From contig NZ_JAMOLN010000003.1 of NCBI RefSeq assembly GCF_024448165.1, positions 55,634 to 119,633 of the forward strand: a stretch of 64,000 nt of DNA, in the 5' to 3' direction. Below the pieces are notes generated by a model. That model had not been told where the DNA came from, did no database searches, and saw nothing but the letters and a program-made list of their open reading frames with translations. Position numbers and translations under genes: made by a program. This stretch comes from Streptomyces longispororuber. GTDB taxonomy: Bacteria > Actinomycetota > Actinomycetes > Streptomycetales > Streptomycetaceae. How positions within the stretch are numbered: position 1 is the first letter of the stretch; each line of letters begins with the position of its first letter. Below, in pieces: positions 41,111-48,534 of the stretch.

Positions 41111-41620
41111 TCAGGCGTGGAAGCCGATGTACCCGTTGCCGTCGCGGTCGTTGGCGGACTTCGTGTACTTGTGCGTGTCCGCGTGGCTGCCGGCCGGCTT
41201 GTAGAGGTAGATCGTGTCGCCCGCGTTGTTCCAGAGGAAGTTGCAGTTGTTGCGGTAGACCACGTTCTTCGCGTCCGAGTCCGTGCCCCGGCCGCCGCGC
41301 AGGCGCACGTAGTCGCCGGGCTGGAGGCTGTGGCTCTTGGTGAAGGTGAACGTGTTGCCGGTCGCGTCCTTGACCACGTACCCCTTGAGGTTCACCGTCG
41401 CGGTCCTGGAGTAGTTCTTGATCGTCAGGTACTCCTGCGCGGTGTTGCCGCCGGAGCACCGGTTGTCGTCGCGCCCCGGCGCGTCGTACTGGACCCCGCG
41501 GACCTTCAGGGCCGAGCTGTACTCGGTCGCGTACGCGGGGGCCGCTCCCAGCAGGGCCACGGCCGCCACCACGGTGACGGAGAGCGCGGAGGCGGCGGCC
41601 AAGGTGGGGCGTATGGTCAT
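41111..41620 (-). CDS. Secreted lamin-tail-domain protein
   Basis: 169 aa. A Sec-type signal peptide (T-I-R-P-T-L-A-A-A-S-A-L ..., cleavage near A-Y-A-T-E) precedes a single lamin tail domain (E-Y-L-T-I-K-N-Y-S-R-T-A-T-V-N-L-K-G-Y-V-V-K-D-A). The two cysteines are expected to bond. Such domains in Streptomyces are small extracellular beta-sandwiches of unknown role. The ATG at 41620 is supported by GGGGA 6 nt upstream. Confidence 0.85.
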   Translation of the reverse strand: MTIRPTLAAASALSVTVVAAVALLGAAPAYATEYSSALKVRGVQYDAPGRDDNRCSGGNTAQEYLTIKNYSRTATVNLKGYVVKDATGNTFTFTKSHSLQPGDYVRLRGGRGTDSDAKNVVYRNNCNFLWNNAGDTIYLYKPAGSHADTHKYTKSANDRDGNGYIGFHA

Positions 41621-41723
41621 GTGTTGTCCCCTTTTGGGCATGGTGGTGCACACGAGAGCACCGTGAATTCGACACGTCATCTTCACAGATGAGGTGGCGG
41701 TCACGGGGCGGAATGCTCGTGAA

Positions 41724-42629
41724 CTACGGCACGCGGAACGTTTCGCCGTAGACCTGCCACGTGAGCGGCGTCTTGAGGGCGAGGTTCCCGTCGTAGAGGA
41801 AGCGGCGCTGGGCGGTGTCGATGCGGCTGGTGTCGATGTCCGCCTTCCGCTCCTTCATCGCCTTGCGGCGCAGGTCGAGGAAGATGTCGAGGTACGTCTT
41901 CTCCTTGCCGCCCTGTGACGGGGTGTCGGCTTCCTTGATCGCCGCTTCGCGCAGGCCGTAGAAGCCGGTGGGGCCGGTGCCGGGCCCGTGGAAGACCATC
42001 GCGTCGTAGTAGACGAACTGACCGAGCGTGCCCAGGCCGTCGAGCTTGGCGAGGCGGACCGCCGGGTTGAAGTAGACGCGATCGCGCTCGGTGTTCTGGG
42101 CGTCGCGGAAGGCCTTGACGCCGGCCTCCTTCTTCCAGGCCGCGGTGAAGCCGGGGTCGAGGCCCTCGTGGGAGTCGGAGCCGTCGACCTCGCGCAGGGC
42201 GGGGAGGTACTTCTTCAGGCCGTTGTCGGGGTGGGCCTTCGTGTAGCGCTCGACCAGGGTCAGCAGGTCGTGGGTGCCGGTGCAGAACCCGATGATGCCC
42301 GCCGTGTAGCCCTGGCCGTCGGCTATGTCCTCGATGTAGCCGTACTGGCCGCGCCAGTCGAGCGTGGAGTTCTCGGCACTGGCGACGATCTGCTGGGCCA
42401 GCTCCTTCTTCTCCGTGGCCGCGAGGCCGGGCGGCAGGCTCGCGATCAGCTTGTCGTCGGCCTCGCGCTCCGTGGCCGACTTGCCGTCGTCGTAGCCGGC
42501 ACTGGCCGACGACTTCGGGAGGGCCGGGGAACCGTCGTTCTCGCCGTCGGGGGACAGGAAGAAGACCGCCGCTGTGGCCAGGGGGGCCGCGGCGATGAAG
42601 GAGAGGACCAGACATCCTGCGCGTTTCAT
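41724..42629 (-). CDS. csn: GH46 chitosanase
   Basis: 301 aa, exported. The N-terminal hydrophobic segment (7-26) is a signal peptide or anchor, followed by a ~40-residue linker. The GH46 catalytic pair is visible: general acid Glu86 in S-A-E-N-S-T-L-D-W and Asp104 in D-I-A-D-G-Q-G-Y-T. Their 18-residue spacing matches the Streptomyces N174 enzyme. It hydrolyses beta-1,4 bonds in chitosan. Position 6 is Cys in a weak lipobox-like context (K-R-A-G-C-L), but it is too near the start for a lipoprotein. Confidence 0.93.
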   Translation of the reverse strand: MKRAGCLVLSFIAAAPLATAAVFFLSPDGENDGSPALPKSSASAGYDDGKSATEREADDKLIASLPPGLAATEKKELAQQIVASAENSTLDWRGQYGYIEDIADGQGYTAGIIGFCTGTHDLLTLVERYTKAHPDNGLKKYLPALREVDGSDSHEGLDPGFTAAWKKEAGVKAFRDAQNTERDRVYFNPAVRLAKLDGLGTLGQFVYYDAMVFHGPGTGPTGFYGLREAAIKEADTPSQGGKEKTYLDIFLDLRRKAMKERKADIDTSRIDTAQRRFLYDGNLALKTPLTWQVYGETFRVP

Positions 42630-42699
42630 GCGGGACAGAGTAAGGGGACGGACGTGCGGGGCTGCTACGGGTGTCCGGTCCTCGAGTCGTCCGTGGGGC

Positions 42700-43677
42700 C
42701 TAGGTGAGGGCCGCCACCTTGAGTGCCGCCAGGAGCAGCGCCAGGGCCACCACGCCCACGCACGCGACCGCCTGCACCGCGTCCCGCCGTCGGCGCGGCG
42801 CGTACACGAGGGCCGCCGTCACCAGACCGCCCGTCAGCAATCCGCCCAGGTGTCCCTGCCACGACGTGAATCCGGCCGAGATCAGCATCCACAACAGGAA
42901 GTACGCCATGAACCGGTTGACGCCGCGCATGTCCGCGCCGAGCCGCCGCGCGATCACGTAGTACGCCGCGCCGAGCCCGAAGATGGCGCCCGACGCGCCG
43001 ACCGTCGGGGCCTCCGGGGCGATCAGCAGCACCAGGACCGAGCTGCCGAGCGCCGAGATCAGGTACAGCGCGAGATAGCGGACGCGGCCCAGCTGGGACT
43101 CGACGACCCGGCCCAGGTTCCACAGCGTCCACATGTTCAGGGCGATGTGCAGGACGCCGAACAGGCCCTCGGTGGGCGGCAGGTGGAGGAACGCGCCGGT
43201 CAGCAGCCGGTACCACTCGCCGGTCGCGACCCCGTCGGTGTGGAAGTCCGGGGGGAACGCGTCCTGGGGGACGTACCGCCCGCCGTCCGGTCCGACGAGG
43301 CCGATGCCCACCATCCGGAGGCGCTCGACGATGCCGGGGTAGACCGTCTCGCCGAGGTAGGCGAGGACGTTCACCGCCATCAGCGCGTACGTCACCAGCG
43401 GCACGGCCGAGATCCGGCCGCCGGCCACCGTGCGGGCCTGGCGCACCGAGCGGCTGCCCTCGTGCACGCACTCCGGGCACTGGAAGCCGACGGCCGCGTC
43501 CCGCATGCACTGCGGGCATATCGGACGCTCGCAGCGCGTGCAGTTGATGTGCGTCTCGGTGTCGGCGTGCCGATAGCACGTCGGCGTCGTGGCGGACTGG
43601 GGCGTGGGCTCCACGGCCGGCTCCTGGAGGTCGTCAAGTGCGAGATCGTCACGTACACGCGAGATCGTCACGTACAT
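42700..43677 (-). CDS. Rhomboid-family intramembrane serine protease with N-terminal zinc finger
   Basis: 325 aa. A B-box-like zinc motif fills residues 34-70 (C34, H37, C46, C49, C54, C57, C67, C70). Six or seven membrane helices follow. The catalytic Ser229 lies in G-A-S-G-A-I-F-G and His276 in W-Q-G-H-L-G-G; N181 in H-I-A-L-N-M-W can stabilise the oxyanion. It should cleave membrane proteins within the bilayer. The substrate is unknown. The ATG at 43677 has no ribosome site; a GTG two codons on would give nearly the same protein. Confidence 0.92.
   Translation of the reverse strand: MYVTISRVRDDLALDDLQEPAVEPTPQSATTPTCYRHADTETHINCTRCERPICPQCMRDAAVGFQCPECVHEGSRSVRQARTVAGGRISAVPLVTYALMAVNVLAYLGETVYPGIVERLRMVGIGLVGPDGGRYVPQDAFPPDFHTDGVATGEWYRLLTGAFLHLPPTEGLFGVLHIALNMWTLWNLGRVVESQLGRVRYLALYLISALGSSVLVLLIAPEAPTVGASGAIFGLGAAYYVIARRLGADMRGVNRFMAYFLLWMLISAGFTSWQGHLGGLLTGGLVTAALVYAPRRRRDAVQAVACVGVVALALLLAALKVAALT
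43640..43676 (-). repeat. 18-bp direct repeat at the start of the rhomboid gene
   Basis: GCGAGATCGTCACGTACA occurs at 43640-43657 and again at 43659-43676, offset by 19 bp. The second copy contains the start codon region, the first lies a few codons inside in another frame. A recent duplication that moved or doubled the start is possible. Confidence 0.7.
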
Positions 43678-43740
43678 GGGGCGGCGAACAAAATAGCGAA
43701 GCGGGCGGGGCCGGGTCGGCCCGGGTGGGTCACGGTCGCG

Positions 43741-43746
43741 TAGCGT
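43741..43746 (+). promoter_or_regulatory. -10 box TAGCGT before the HutD-like gene
   Basis: TAGCGT ends 8 nt before the ATG at 43755, with no ribosome binding site between. Leaderless start is likely. Confidence 0.4.
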
Positions 43747-43754
43747 CTGCGCCC

Positions 43755-44306
43755 ATGAACCACGAGGTCGTCGTCCGTCTGCTGCCCGCCGCGGCCCGTA
43801 CCGCGATGCCCTGGAAGAACGGCGGCGGGGTGACGCGTGAGATCGCCGGTGCGCCCGAGGGCGCGGGCACGGCCGACTTCCGGTGGCGGGTCAGCCTCGC
43901 CGAGGTGGCGGGGGACGGACCGTTCTCCGCGTTCCCCGGCGTCGACCGGACGCTCACCATGGTCGAGGGCGGCGGGATGGAGCTGACCGTCGCAGGCCGG
44001 CCCCATCTCGTCGAATCGCCTTACGAGCCACGGGACTTCGCCGGTGACGTGGCCACCGACTGCCGGCTGCTCGGCGGGCCCGTCGTCAACTTCAACGTCA
44101 TGTGGCGCCGGGACGCCGTCGCCGCGCCGCCCGCCGTCGCCGTCGTCCGCGGCGCCCTGCCCGTGGAGGCCGCGCTCGTCGTCGCCCTGTCCGACGCGGG
44201 CGCGGAGCTCGGGGGCCGGACTCTCGGGCGGTACGACGCCGCGCTGGTCGACGGCCGTGCGCACCTGCTGGCGAAGGGGCCGGTCGCCGTGGTCACCGGC
44301 GTGTGA
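43755..44306 (+). CDS. HutD/Ves-family cupin protein
   Basis: 183 aa. The HutD/Ves family signature M-P-W-K-N-G-G-G-V-T-R-E-I is at residues 18-30, and F-N-V-M-W-R-R is near 113-119. The family is a double cupin linked to histidine utilisation (HutD) or cold stress (Ves) in other bacteria. No hut genes are adjacent here. It is preceded by a leaderless-type -10 box and followed 19 bp later by the ECF41-type promoter. Confidence 0.85.
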   Translation: MNHEVVVRLLPAAARTAMPWKNGGGVTREIAGAPEGAGTADFRWRVSLAEVAGDGPFSAFPGVDRTLTMVEGGGMELTVAGRPHLVESPYEPRDFAGDVATDCRLLGGPVVNFNVMWRRDAVAAPPAVAVVRGALPVEAALVVALSDAGAELGGRTLGRYDAALVDGRAHLLAKGPVAVVTGV

Positions 44307-44325
44307 CGCGGGTCACTCCGAGGTG

Positions 44326-44352
44326 TGTCACGTTCCGGGCGGCCCGGCAGTC
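44326..44352 (+). promoter_or_regulatory. Candidate ECF41-type promoter
   Basis: TGTCACG (44326-44332), 16 bp, then AGTC (44349-44352). The promoter described for ECF41 sigma factors is TGTCACA-N16-CGTC, so this matches all but two positions, with the correct spacing. It lies 42 bp before the epimerase ATG, upstream of the epimerase-sigma pair, which would give positive autoregulation. Confidence 0.6.
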
Positions 44353-44393
44353 CCATGGCCGACCGCACGGACCGACGGACTCTGGAGGACACC

Positions 44394-45317
44394 ATGAAGG
44401 TTCTGCTCGCGGGCGGCAGCGGCACCCTCGGCACCCTCGCCACCGACGCGCTGCGCGCCGACGGCCACGAGGTGACCAGGCTCGGCCGGGGCGCCGCCAA
44501 CGACGCCCGCGCCGACCTCCTCGACCGGGAAGCCGTCCTGCGCGCCGTCGACGGACGCGGCTTCGACGTCGTCGTGCACGCCGCTACCGCCATCGGCGGC
44601 AAGTCCATGACGCGCCATCAGGACATGTATCCCACCGACGAGTTGCGCACGACCGGCACCGTCAACCTGCTCGCCGCCGCCCGCGCCACCGGCGCCCGCC
44701 GCTTCGTCGCCGAGTCGATGATGTTCGGCTACGGCTACGGGGACCACGGCGGCGCCCCCGTCACCGAGGACGGCACCCCCTTCGGGCCGCGCGGGCGCAC
44801 CGCCCCGCTGGAGCGCCACGTCGGCGCCATGCGGACCAAGGAGGAACTCACCTTCACCGCCGACGGCATCGAGGGGATCGCCCTGCGCTTCGGCCTCTTC
44901 TACGGCGGCGGCACCACCGACACCCACATGGTGCCGCTGCTGCGCGCCCGCAGGCTGCCCACCGTCGCCGACCGCGGCCGGGCCCAGTCGTGGGTCGAAC
45001 TCACCGACGCCGCACGGGCGGTGGCCGCCTCGGTCACCGGCGGCCGGGCGGGGGAGGCGTACAACGTCTGCGAGGACGAGGCCGTCTCCTTCAGCACGCA
45101 CCTGCGGGCGATCGCCGAGGCGTTCGGCACACCGCGGCCGCCGACCGTCCCGGCCTGGCTGCTGCGCGCCGCGCCGCTCGCGCACAGCATGATGACCACC
45201 GACCTGCGCATGGCCAACGCCAAGGCCGCCGAGGGGCTCGGCTGGCGGCCCACGTACCGGAGCAGCGTCGAGGGCGTCCGCGCACTTGCCGCGCGCGCCG
45301 GGGCGCTGGCAGCCTGA
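44394..45317 (+). CDS. NAD-dependent epimerase/reductase partner of the ECF41 sigma factor
   Basis: 307 aa extended SDR. The NAD(P) glycine motif is G-G-S-G-T-L-G (residues 7-13). Landmarks such as V-V-H-A-A-T-A and A-E-S-M-M-F-G-Y-G are present. The usual Y-x-x-x-K is not obvious; M-R-T-K is at the expected place. ECF41 sigma factors characteristically regulate a neighbouring carboxymuconolactone decarboxylase, oxidoreductase or epimerase; this gene is that partner. GGAGGA lies just before the ATG at 44394. Four bp separate it from the sigma gene. Confidence 0.85.
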   Translation: MKVLLAGGSGTLGTLATDALRADGHEVTRLGRGAANDARADLLDREAVLRAVDGRGFDVVVHAATAIGGKSMTRHQDMYPTDELRTTGTVNLLAAARATGARRFVAESMMFGYGYGDHGGAPVTEDGTPFGPRGRTAPLERHVGAMRTKEELTFTADGIEGIALRFGLFYGGGTTDTHMVPLLRARRLPTVADRGRAQSWVELTDAARAVAASVTGGRAGEAYNVCEDEAVSFSTHLRAIAEAFGTPRPPTVPAWLLRAAPLAHSMMTTDLRMANAKAAEGLGWRPTYRSSVEGVRALAARAGALAA

Positions 45318-45321
45318 CCGC

Positions 45322-46290
45322 GTGATCGAGAAATCCGGCGACACGGGCGACGCAGGCGGCATGGGCGACCCGGGCGCCGCCGGCGCCACCGACGACGACG
45401 TCTTCGTGACGCACCGCCGGCTGCTGTTCGGCACCGCCTACCGGATGCTCGGCAGCGTCGCCGACACGGAGGACGTCCTCCAGGACGCGTGGATCAAGTG
45501 GGCGGCCGTGGACCGGTCGACGGTCGGCAACCCGCGCGCGTATCTCGTCCGGATCGTCACCAACCTCTGCCTGACCAGACTGACGTCGGCCCGTGCCCGG
45601 CGCGAGACGTACGTCGGCCCCTGGCTCCCCGAGCCGCTGCTCACCGGCCTCGGCGCCGGCCTCGGTACCGGCCTCGGGAACGAACCGGACGCGGCCGAGG
45701 AGGTGGAGACCGCCGAGTCCGTGTCGCTGGCGCTGCTGGTGGTCCTGGAGTCGCTCTCCCCGCTGGAACGCGCCGTGTTCGTGCTCCGCGAGGCGTTCGG
45801 CTTCTCTTACGCGGAGATCGCCGACGCCACCGACCGCGCCGAGGCCACCGTGCGGCAGACCGGCCACCGGGCCCGCTCCCATGTCCAGGCACGCCGCCCC
45901 CGCTACGACACCGACGACGGGGCGCGCCGCGAGATCACCGAGAAGTTCCTCGCGGCCTGCACCGGCGGCGACCTGAACGCGATGCTGGAGCTGCTCGCCC
46001 CCGACGTCACCGCCTGGTCGGACGGCGGCGGCAAGGTGACCGCCGCGCGCCGCCCTCTGTACGGCCCCGACCACGTCGCCCGCTGGTTCCTCGGCGTCCT
46101 CGCCAAGCCCGGCCTGGAGGCGGTGCGCGGCGAGGCCGCGGGGATCAACGGGCAGTCCGGCGTGCTGTTCACCGTCGACGGGTACCCGGTCGGCGCGCTC
46201 GCCCTGGAGGCGGTCGACGGCCGCATCCAGGAGCTGCGCTTCCAGGTCAACCCCGACAAGCTCGCCGGGCTCACCCGTCGATCTGCCTGA
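45322..46290 (+). CDS. ECF41-type RNA polymerase sigma factor with SnoaL-like extension
   Basis: 322 aa. Sigma region 2 (L-F-G-T-A-Y-R-M-L-G-S-V-A-D-T-E-D-V-L-Q-D near residues 36-56) and region 4 (L-S-P-L-E-R-A-V-F-V-L-R-E-A-F-G) are followed by a SnoaL-like domain. Its D-G-G-G-K-V and final N-P-D-K-L motifs are hallmarks of ECF41. In this group the extension replaces a separate anti-sigma factor. A glycine/leucine insert (G-L-G-A-G-L-G-T-G-L-G) sits in the linker between the sigma regions. The GTG at 45322 has no ribosome site and probably depends on coupling to the epimerase. It overlaps the convergent aldo-keto reductase gene by 20 bp. Confidence 0.92.
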   Translation: MIEKSGDTGDAGGMGDPGAAGATDDDVFVTHRRLLFGTAYRMLGSVADTEDVLQDAWIKWAAVDRSTVGNPRAYLVRIVTNLCLTRLTSARARRETYVGPWLPEPLLTGLGAGLGTGLGNEPDAAEEVETAESVSLALLVVLESLSPLERAVFVLREAFGFSYAEIADATDRAEATVRQTGHRARSHVQARRPRYDTDDGARREITEKFLAACTGGDLNAMLELLAPDVTAWSDGGGKVTAARRPLYGPDHVARWFLGVLAKPGLEAVRGEAAGINGQSGVLFTVDGYPVGALALEAVDGRIQELRFQVNPDKLAGLTRRSA

Positions 46291-47167
46291 ACTGCTCGTC
46301 GGACAGGGCGAGTCGGAGAGCGCCGAGGTTCTCCTCCAGGTGGGCGGGGGACGAGGTGCCGGGGATGGGCAGGATGTTCGGGGAGCGGTGCAGCTGCCAG
46401 GCCAGCGCCACCTGCGACGGCGTCGCCTCGATCTCCGCGGCCACGGCCGCCACCGGGCTGTCGGCCCCCGCGTGCGCGCCCATCGCGATCGGGAACCACG
46501 GGACGAAGGCGATGCCGCGGGCCGCCGTGTGCTCGACGACCGCCTCGTGGTCGCGGGTCTGCAGGTTGTAGAGGTTCTGGACGCTCGCCACCGGCGTGAT
46601 CGCCTCGGCCTCCTCGATCTGCTCGACGCTCACCTCGGACAGTCCGATGTGCCGCGCCTTCCCCTCCTCCTGGAGCTGCTTGAGCGCGCCGATCTGGTCC
46701 GCGAGCGGGTACTGCGGGTCGACGCGGTGCAGCTGGAGCAGGTCGATGCGCTCCACCCGCAGCCGCCGCAGCGCCAGTTCGGCCTGCTGGCGCAGATAGG
46801 CCGGGTGGCCGAGCGGCACCCACTCCGTGGGCGAGGGCCGGACGACACCGATCTTCGTGGCCACCGCGACCTGCCCCTCGTACGGGTGCAGCGCCTCGGC
46901 GATGAGCTCCTCGCTCGCCCCGAGGGCGTAGGCGTCGGCCGTGTCGAAAAGGGTGACGCCCAGCTCGGCCGCCCGCCGCAGCAGGGCGATCGCGGCGGTC
47001 CGGTCGGTGGGCCCGCGCCAGATGGGCGCGCCCGAGCCGTACCGGTCGGCGGGGGCGTCGGCGAGGCGCATCGTGCCGTAGCCGATGCGGGAGACGGGAA
47101 GGTCGGAGCCGAGTGCGAAAGTGGTGCTGGTCGTCGTGGCGGTCGTCGTGTTCGCTGTGTTCGTCAT
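46271..47167 (-). CDS. Aldo/keto reductase
   Basis: 298 aa TIM barrel with the catalytic set in D-T-A-D-A-Y (Asp and Tyr), V-A-T-K-I-G (Lys) and L-L-Q-L-H-R-V-D (His). It reduces aldehydes or ketones with NADPH. The first ~17 residues are Thr-rich. A TAGCGT -10 lies 7 nt before the ATG and a MerR-type dyad fills the 20-bp promoter spacer, so it is probably induced by the divergent MerR protein, perhaps by reactive electrophiles. Confidence 0.92.
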   Translation of the reverse strand: MTNTANTTTATTTSTTFALGSDLPVSRIGYGTMRLADAPADRYGSGAPIWRGPTDRTAAIALLRRAAELGVTLFDTADAYALGASEELIAEALHPYEGQVAVATKIGVVRPSPTEWVPLGHPAYLRQQAELALRRLRVERIDLLQLHRVDPQYPLADQIGALKQLQEEGKARHIGLSEVSVEQIEEAEAITPVASVQNLYNLQTRDHEAVVEHTAARGIAFVPWFPIAMGAHAGADSPVAAVAAEIEATPSQVALAWQLHRSPNILPIPGTSSPAHLEENLGALRLALSDEQFRQIDG

Positions 47168-47174
47168 GACGGGA

Positions 47175-47206
47175 ACGCTATGAACTCACATGGATGTGAG
47201 GTTCAA
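47175..47206 (-). promoter_or_regulatory. MerR-type promoter with dyad in a 20-bp spacer
   Basis: Read on the minus strand: -35 TTGAAC (47206-47201), 20-bp spacer, -10 TAGCGT (47180-47175), then the reductase ATG. CTCACAT-GG-ATGTGAG (47185-47200) is a perfect dyad inside the spacer. Over-long spacers with a central dyad are the hallmark of promoters that MerR proteins activate by untwisting DNA. Confidence 0.8.
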
Positions 47207-47243
47207 GGGACTGTGGCGCACATCACTCACAGGGGGATGCGGG

Positions 47244-47645
47244 ATGAAGATCGGTGAGCTGTCGAGGGTGACCGGCGTCGGGGTGCGGCTGCTGCGCTAC
47301 TACGAGGAGCAGGGCCTGCTCACTCCCGGGCGCACCGCGGGCGGGCAGCGCGTGTACGACGCGGAGGCCCCGCGCACCGTGCGCCGCATCCGCGCGTTCC
47401 TCGACGCGGGGCTGCCCACCCGGGTCATCGGCGAGATCCTCACCTGCGTGTGCGGCAGCGAGGCCGAGGTCGAGCCGTGCCTGACGCCGATGCTCCTCGA
47501 CCAGCTGCGGGACATCGAGGAGCGCATCGACCGGTTGCAGGGATCGCGGGCCTCCCTCACGGACATCCTCACGGCGACCCGGTCACCCGCGCCCGGCACA
47601 CCGCCGGAGACCACCACGCGTCCCGCAGCGGGCGTGCCTTCCTGA
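47244..47645 (+). CDS. MerR-family regulator
   Basis: 133 aa. The MerR winged-HTH (M-K-I-G-E-L-S-R-V-T-G-V-G-V-R-L-L-R-Y-Y-E-E-Q-G-L-L) is at the N-terminus, a dimerisation helix at about 85-105, and a short Pro/Thr tail. Three cysteines (C-V-C-G-S-E-A-E-V-E-P-C) at the end of the DNA-binding region could sense redox state, metal or electrophiles. It is divergent from the aldo/keto reductase gene and probably controls it. Its last 77 bp overlap the convergent acyl-CoA dehydrogenase gene. Confidence 0.88.
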   Translation: MKIGELSRVTGVGVRLLRYYEEQGLLTPGRTAGGQRVYDAEAPRTVRRIRAFLDAGLPTRVIGEILTCVCGSEAEVEPCLTPMLLDQLRDIEERIDRLQGSRASLTDILTATRSPAPGTPPETTTRPAAGVPS

Positions 47646-48534
47646 GCCACAGGGACAGGTCGAGCTCCTCCGTGTACCCCACGGCGCCGTGCAGCTGGAG
47701 GGCCGCGCGGGCCGCCGCGTACGCCGCGTCGCCCGCCGCCGCCTTGGCCGCCGCGATGTCCGCCGACGTCATCGACAGAGCCGCCCCGAACAGCAGCGGC
47801 CGGGCGAACTCCAGCCCGATGAGCGCGTCCGCGAGCCGGTGCTTGACCGCCTGGAACGAGCCGATCGGCACCCCGAACTGCTCCCGCTGCCGGGCGTACT
47901 CGACGGTGCGGCGCAGCAGTTCGAGCCCGGTGCCGAGCGCCTGCGCCGCCGTCAGGAACGTCGCCAGGTCCGCCGCCCGTGCCACCGCCGCCCGCACCTC
48001 GGGACCGCGCGCCAGCACCTCGCCGTCCTCGGCCGCGAACAGCCGGCGCGCCGGGTCGGCCGACTCCCGCAGCGGCCCGTGTCCGGCGGCGGTCCGCAGC
48101 GTGTCGCCCGCCGCCACGAACACCGCGTCGGCCGCGTCCGCGTCCAGTGCGTACGCCCCCGCGGCCAGGGTGACCGCGGCGTCCCCGCCCGCGATCCGGG
48201 GCAGCCACTCCTTCGCGACCCCCGAGCCGTCCGGCAGCGCGCCGAGCAGCACCGCGACCGCCGCCGTCTCCACCACCGGACCCGGCATCGCGTGCCGGCC
48301 CAACTCCACGTAGGCCACCGCGAGTTCCACCGGGAGCAGGCCGAGGCCCTCGTGCGTCTCGGGGACCGCGAGCGCGAACACCCCGGCCTCCGCGAGCCGC
48401 GCCCACAGCGCCCGCCCGGGCCCGAAGTCGCCGCCCGCCCACGCCCGCACCGCCGCCGGGGTGTCCGCCGCGCCCAGCATCCGGTCGAGCGTGCGGCCGA
48501 ACTCGGCCTGCTCCGTCTCCAGCAGGAACCTCAT
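47569..48534 (-). CDS. Acyl-CoA dehydrogenase, small subunit (FadE32/FadE33-like)
   Basis: 321 aa, shorter than ordinary acyl-CoA dehydrogenases (~380). R-Q-R-E-Q-F-G-V-P-I-G-S-F-Q-A-V-K-H is the FAD/dimer-contact region. The C-terminal part ends soon after L-H-G-A-V-G-Y-T-E-E. Actinobacterial steroid pathways use heteromeric alpha2beta2 dehydrogenases made of a long and a short FadE. This gene overlaps the long FadE31-like gene by TGATG, so I infer such a pair. No obvious catalytic glutamate could be assigned. Confidence 0.82.
   Translation of the reverse strand: MRFLLETEQAEFGRTLDRMLGAADTPAAVRAWAGGDFGPGRALWARLAEAGVFALAVPETHEGLGLLPVELAVAYVELGRHAMPGPVVETAAVAVLLGALPDGSGVAKEWLPRIAGGDAAVTLAAGAYALDADAADAVFVAAGDTLRTAAGHGPLRESADPARRLFAAEDGEVLARGPEVRAAVARAADLATFLTAAQALGTGLELLRRTVEYARQREQFGVPIGSFQAVKHRLADALIGLEFARPLLFGAALSMTSADIAAAKAAAGDAAYAAARAALQLHGAVGYTEELDLSLWLRKARPLRDAWWSPAVCRARVTGSP

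Noticed and set aside
35180..41692. Two long plus-strand frames opposite the RHS gene and its neighbour
   Set aside because: Both are antisense shadows: Val/Gly/Arg-rich, no domains, no ribosome sites. The minus-strand RHS repeats are unmistakable.
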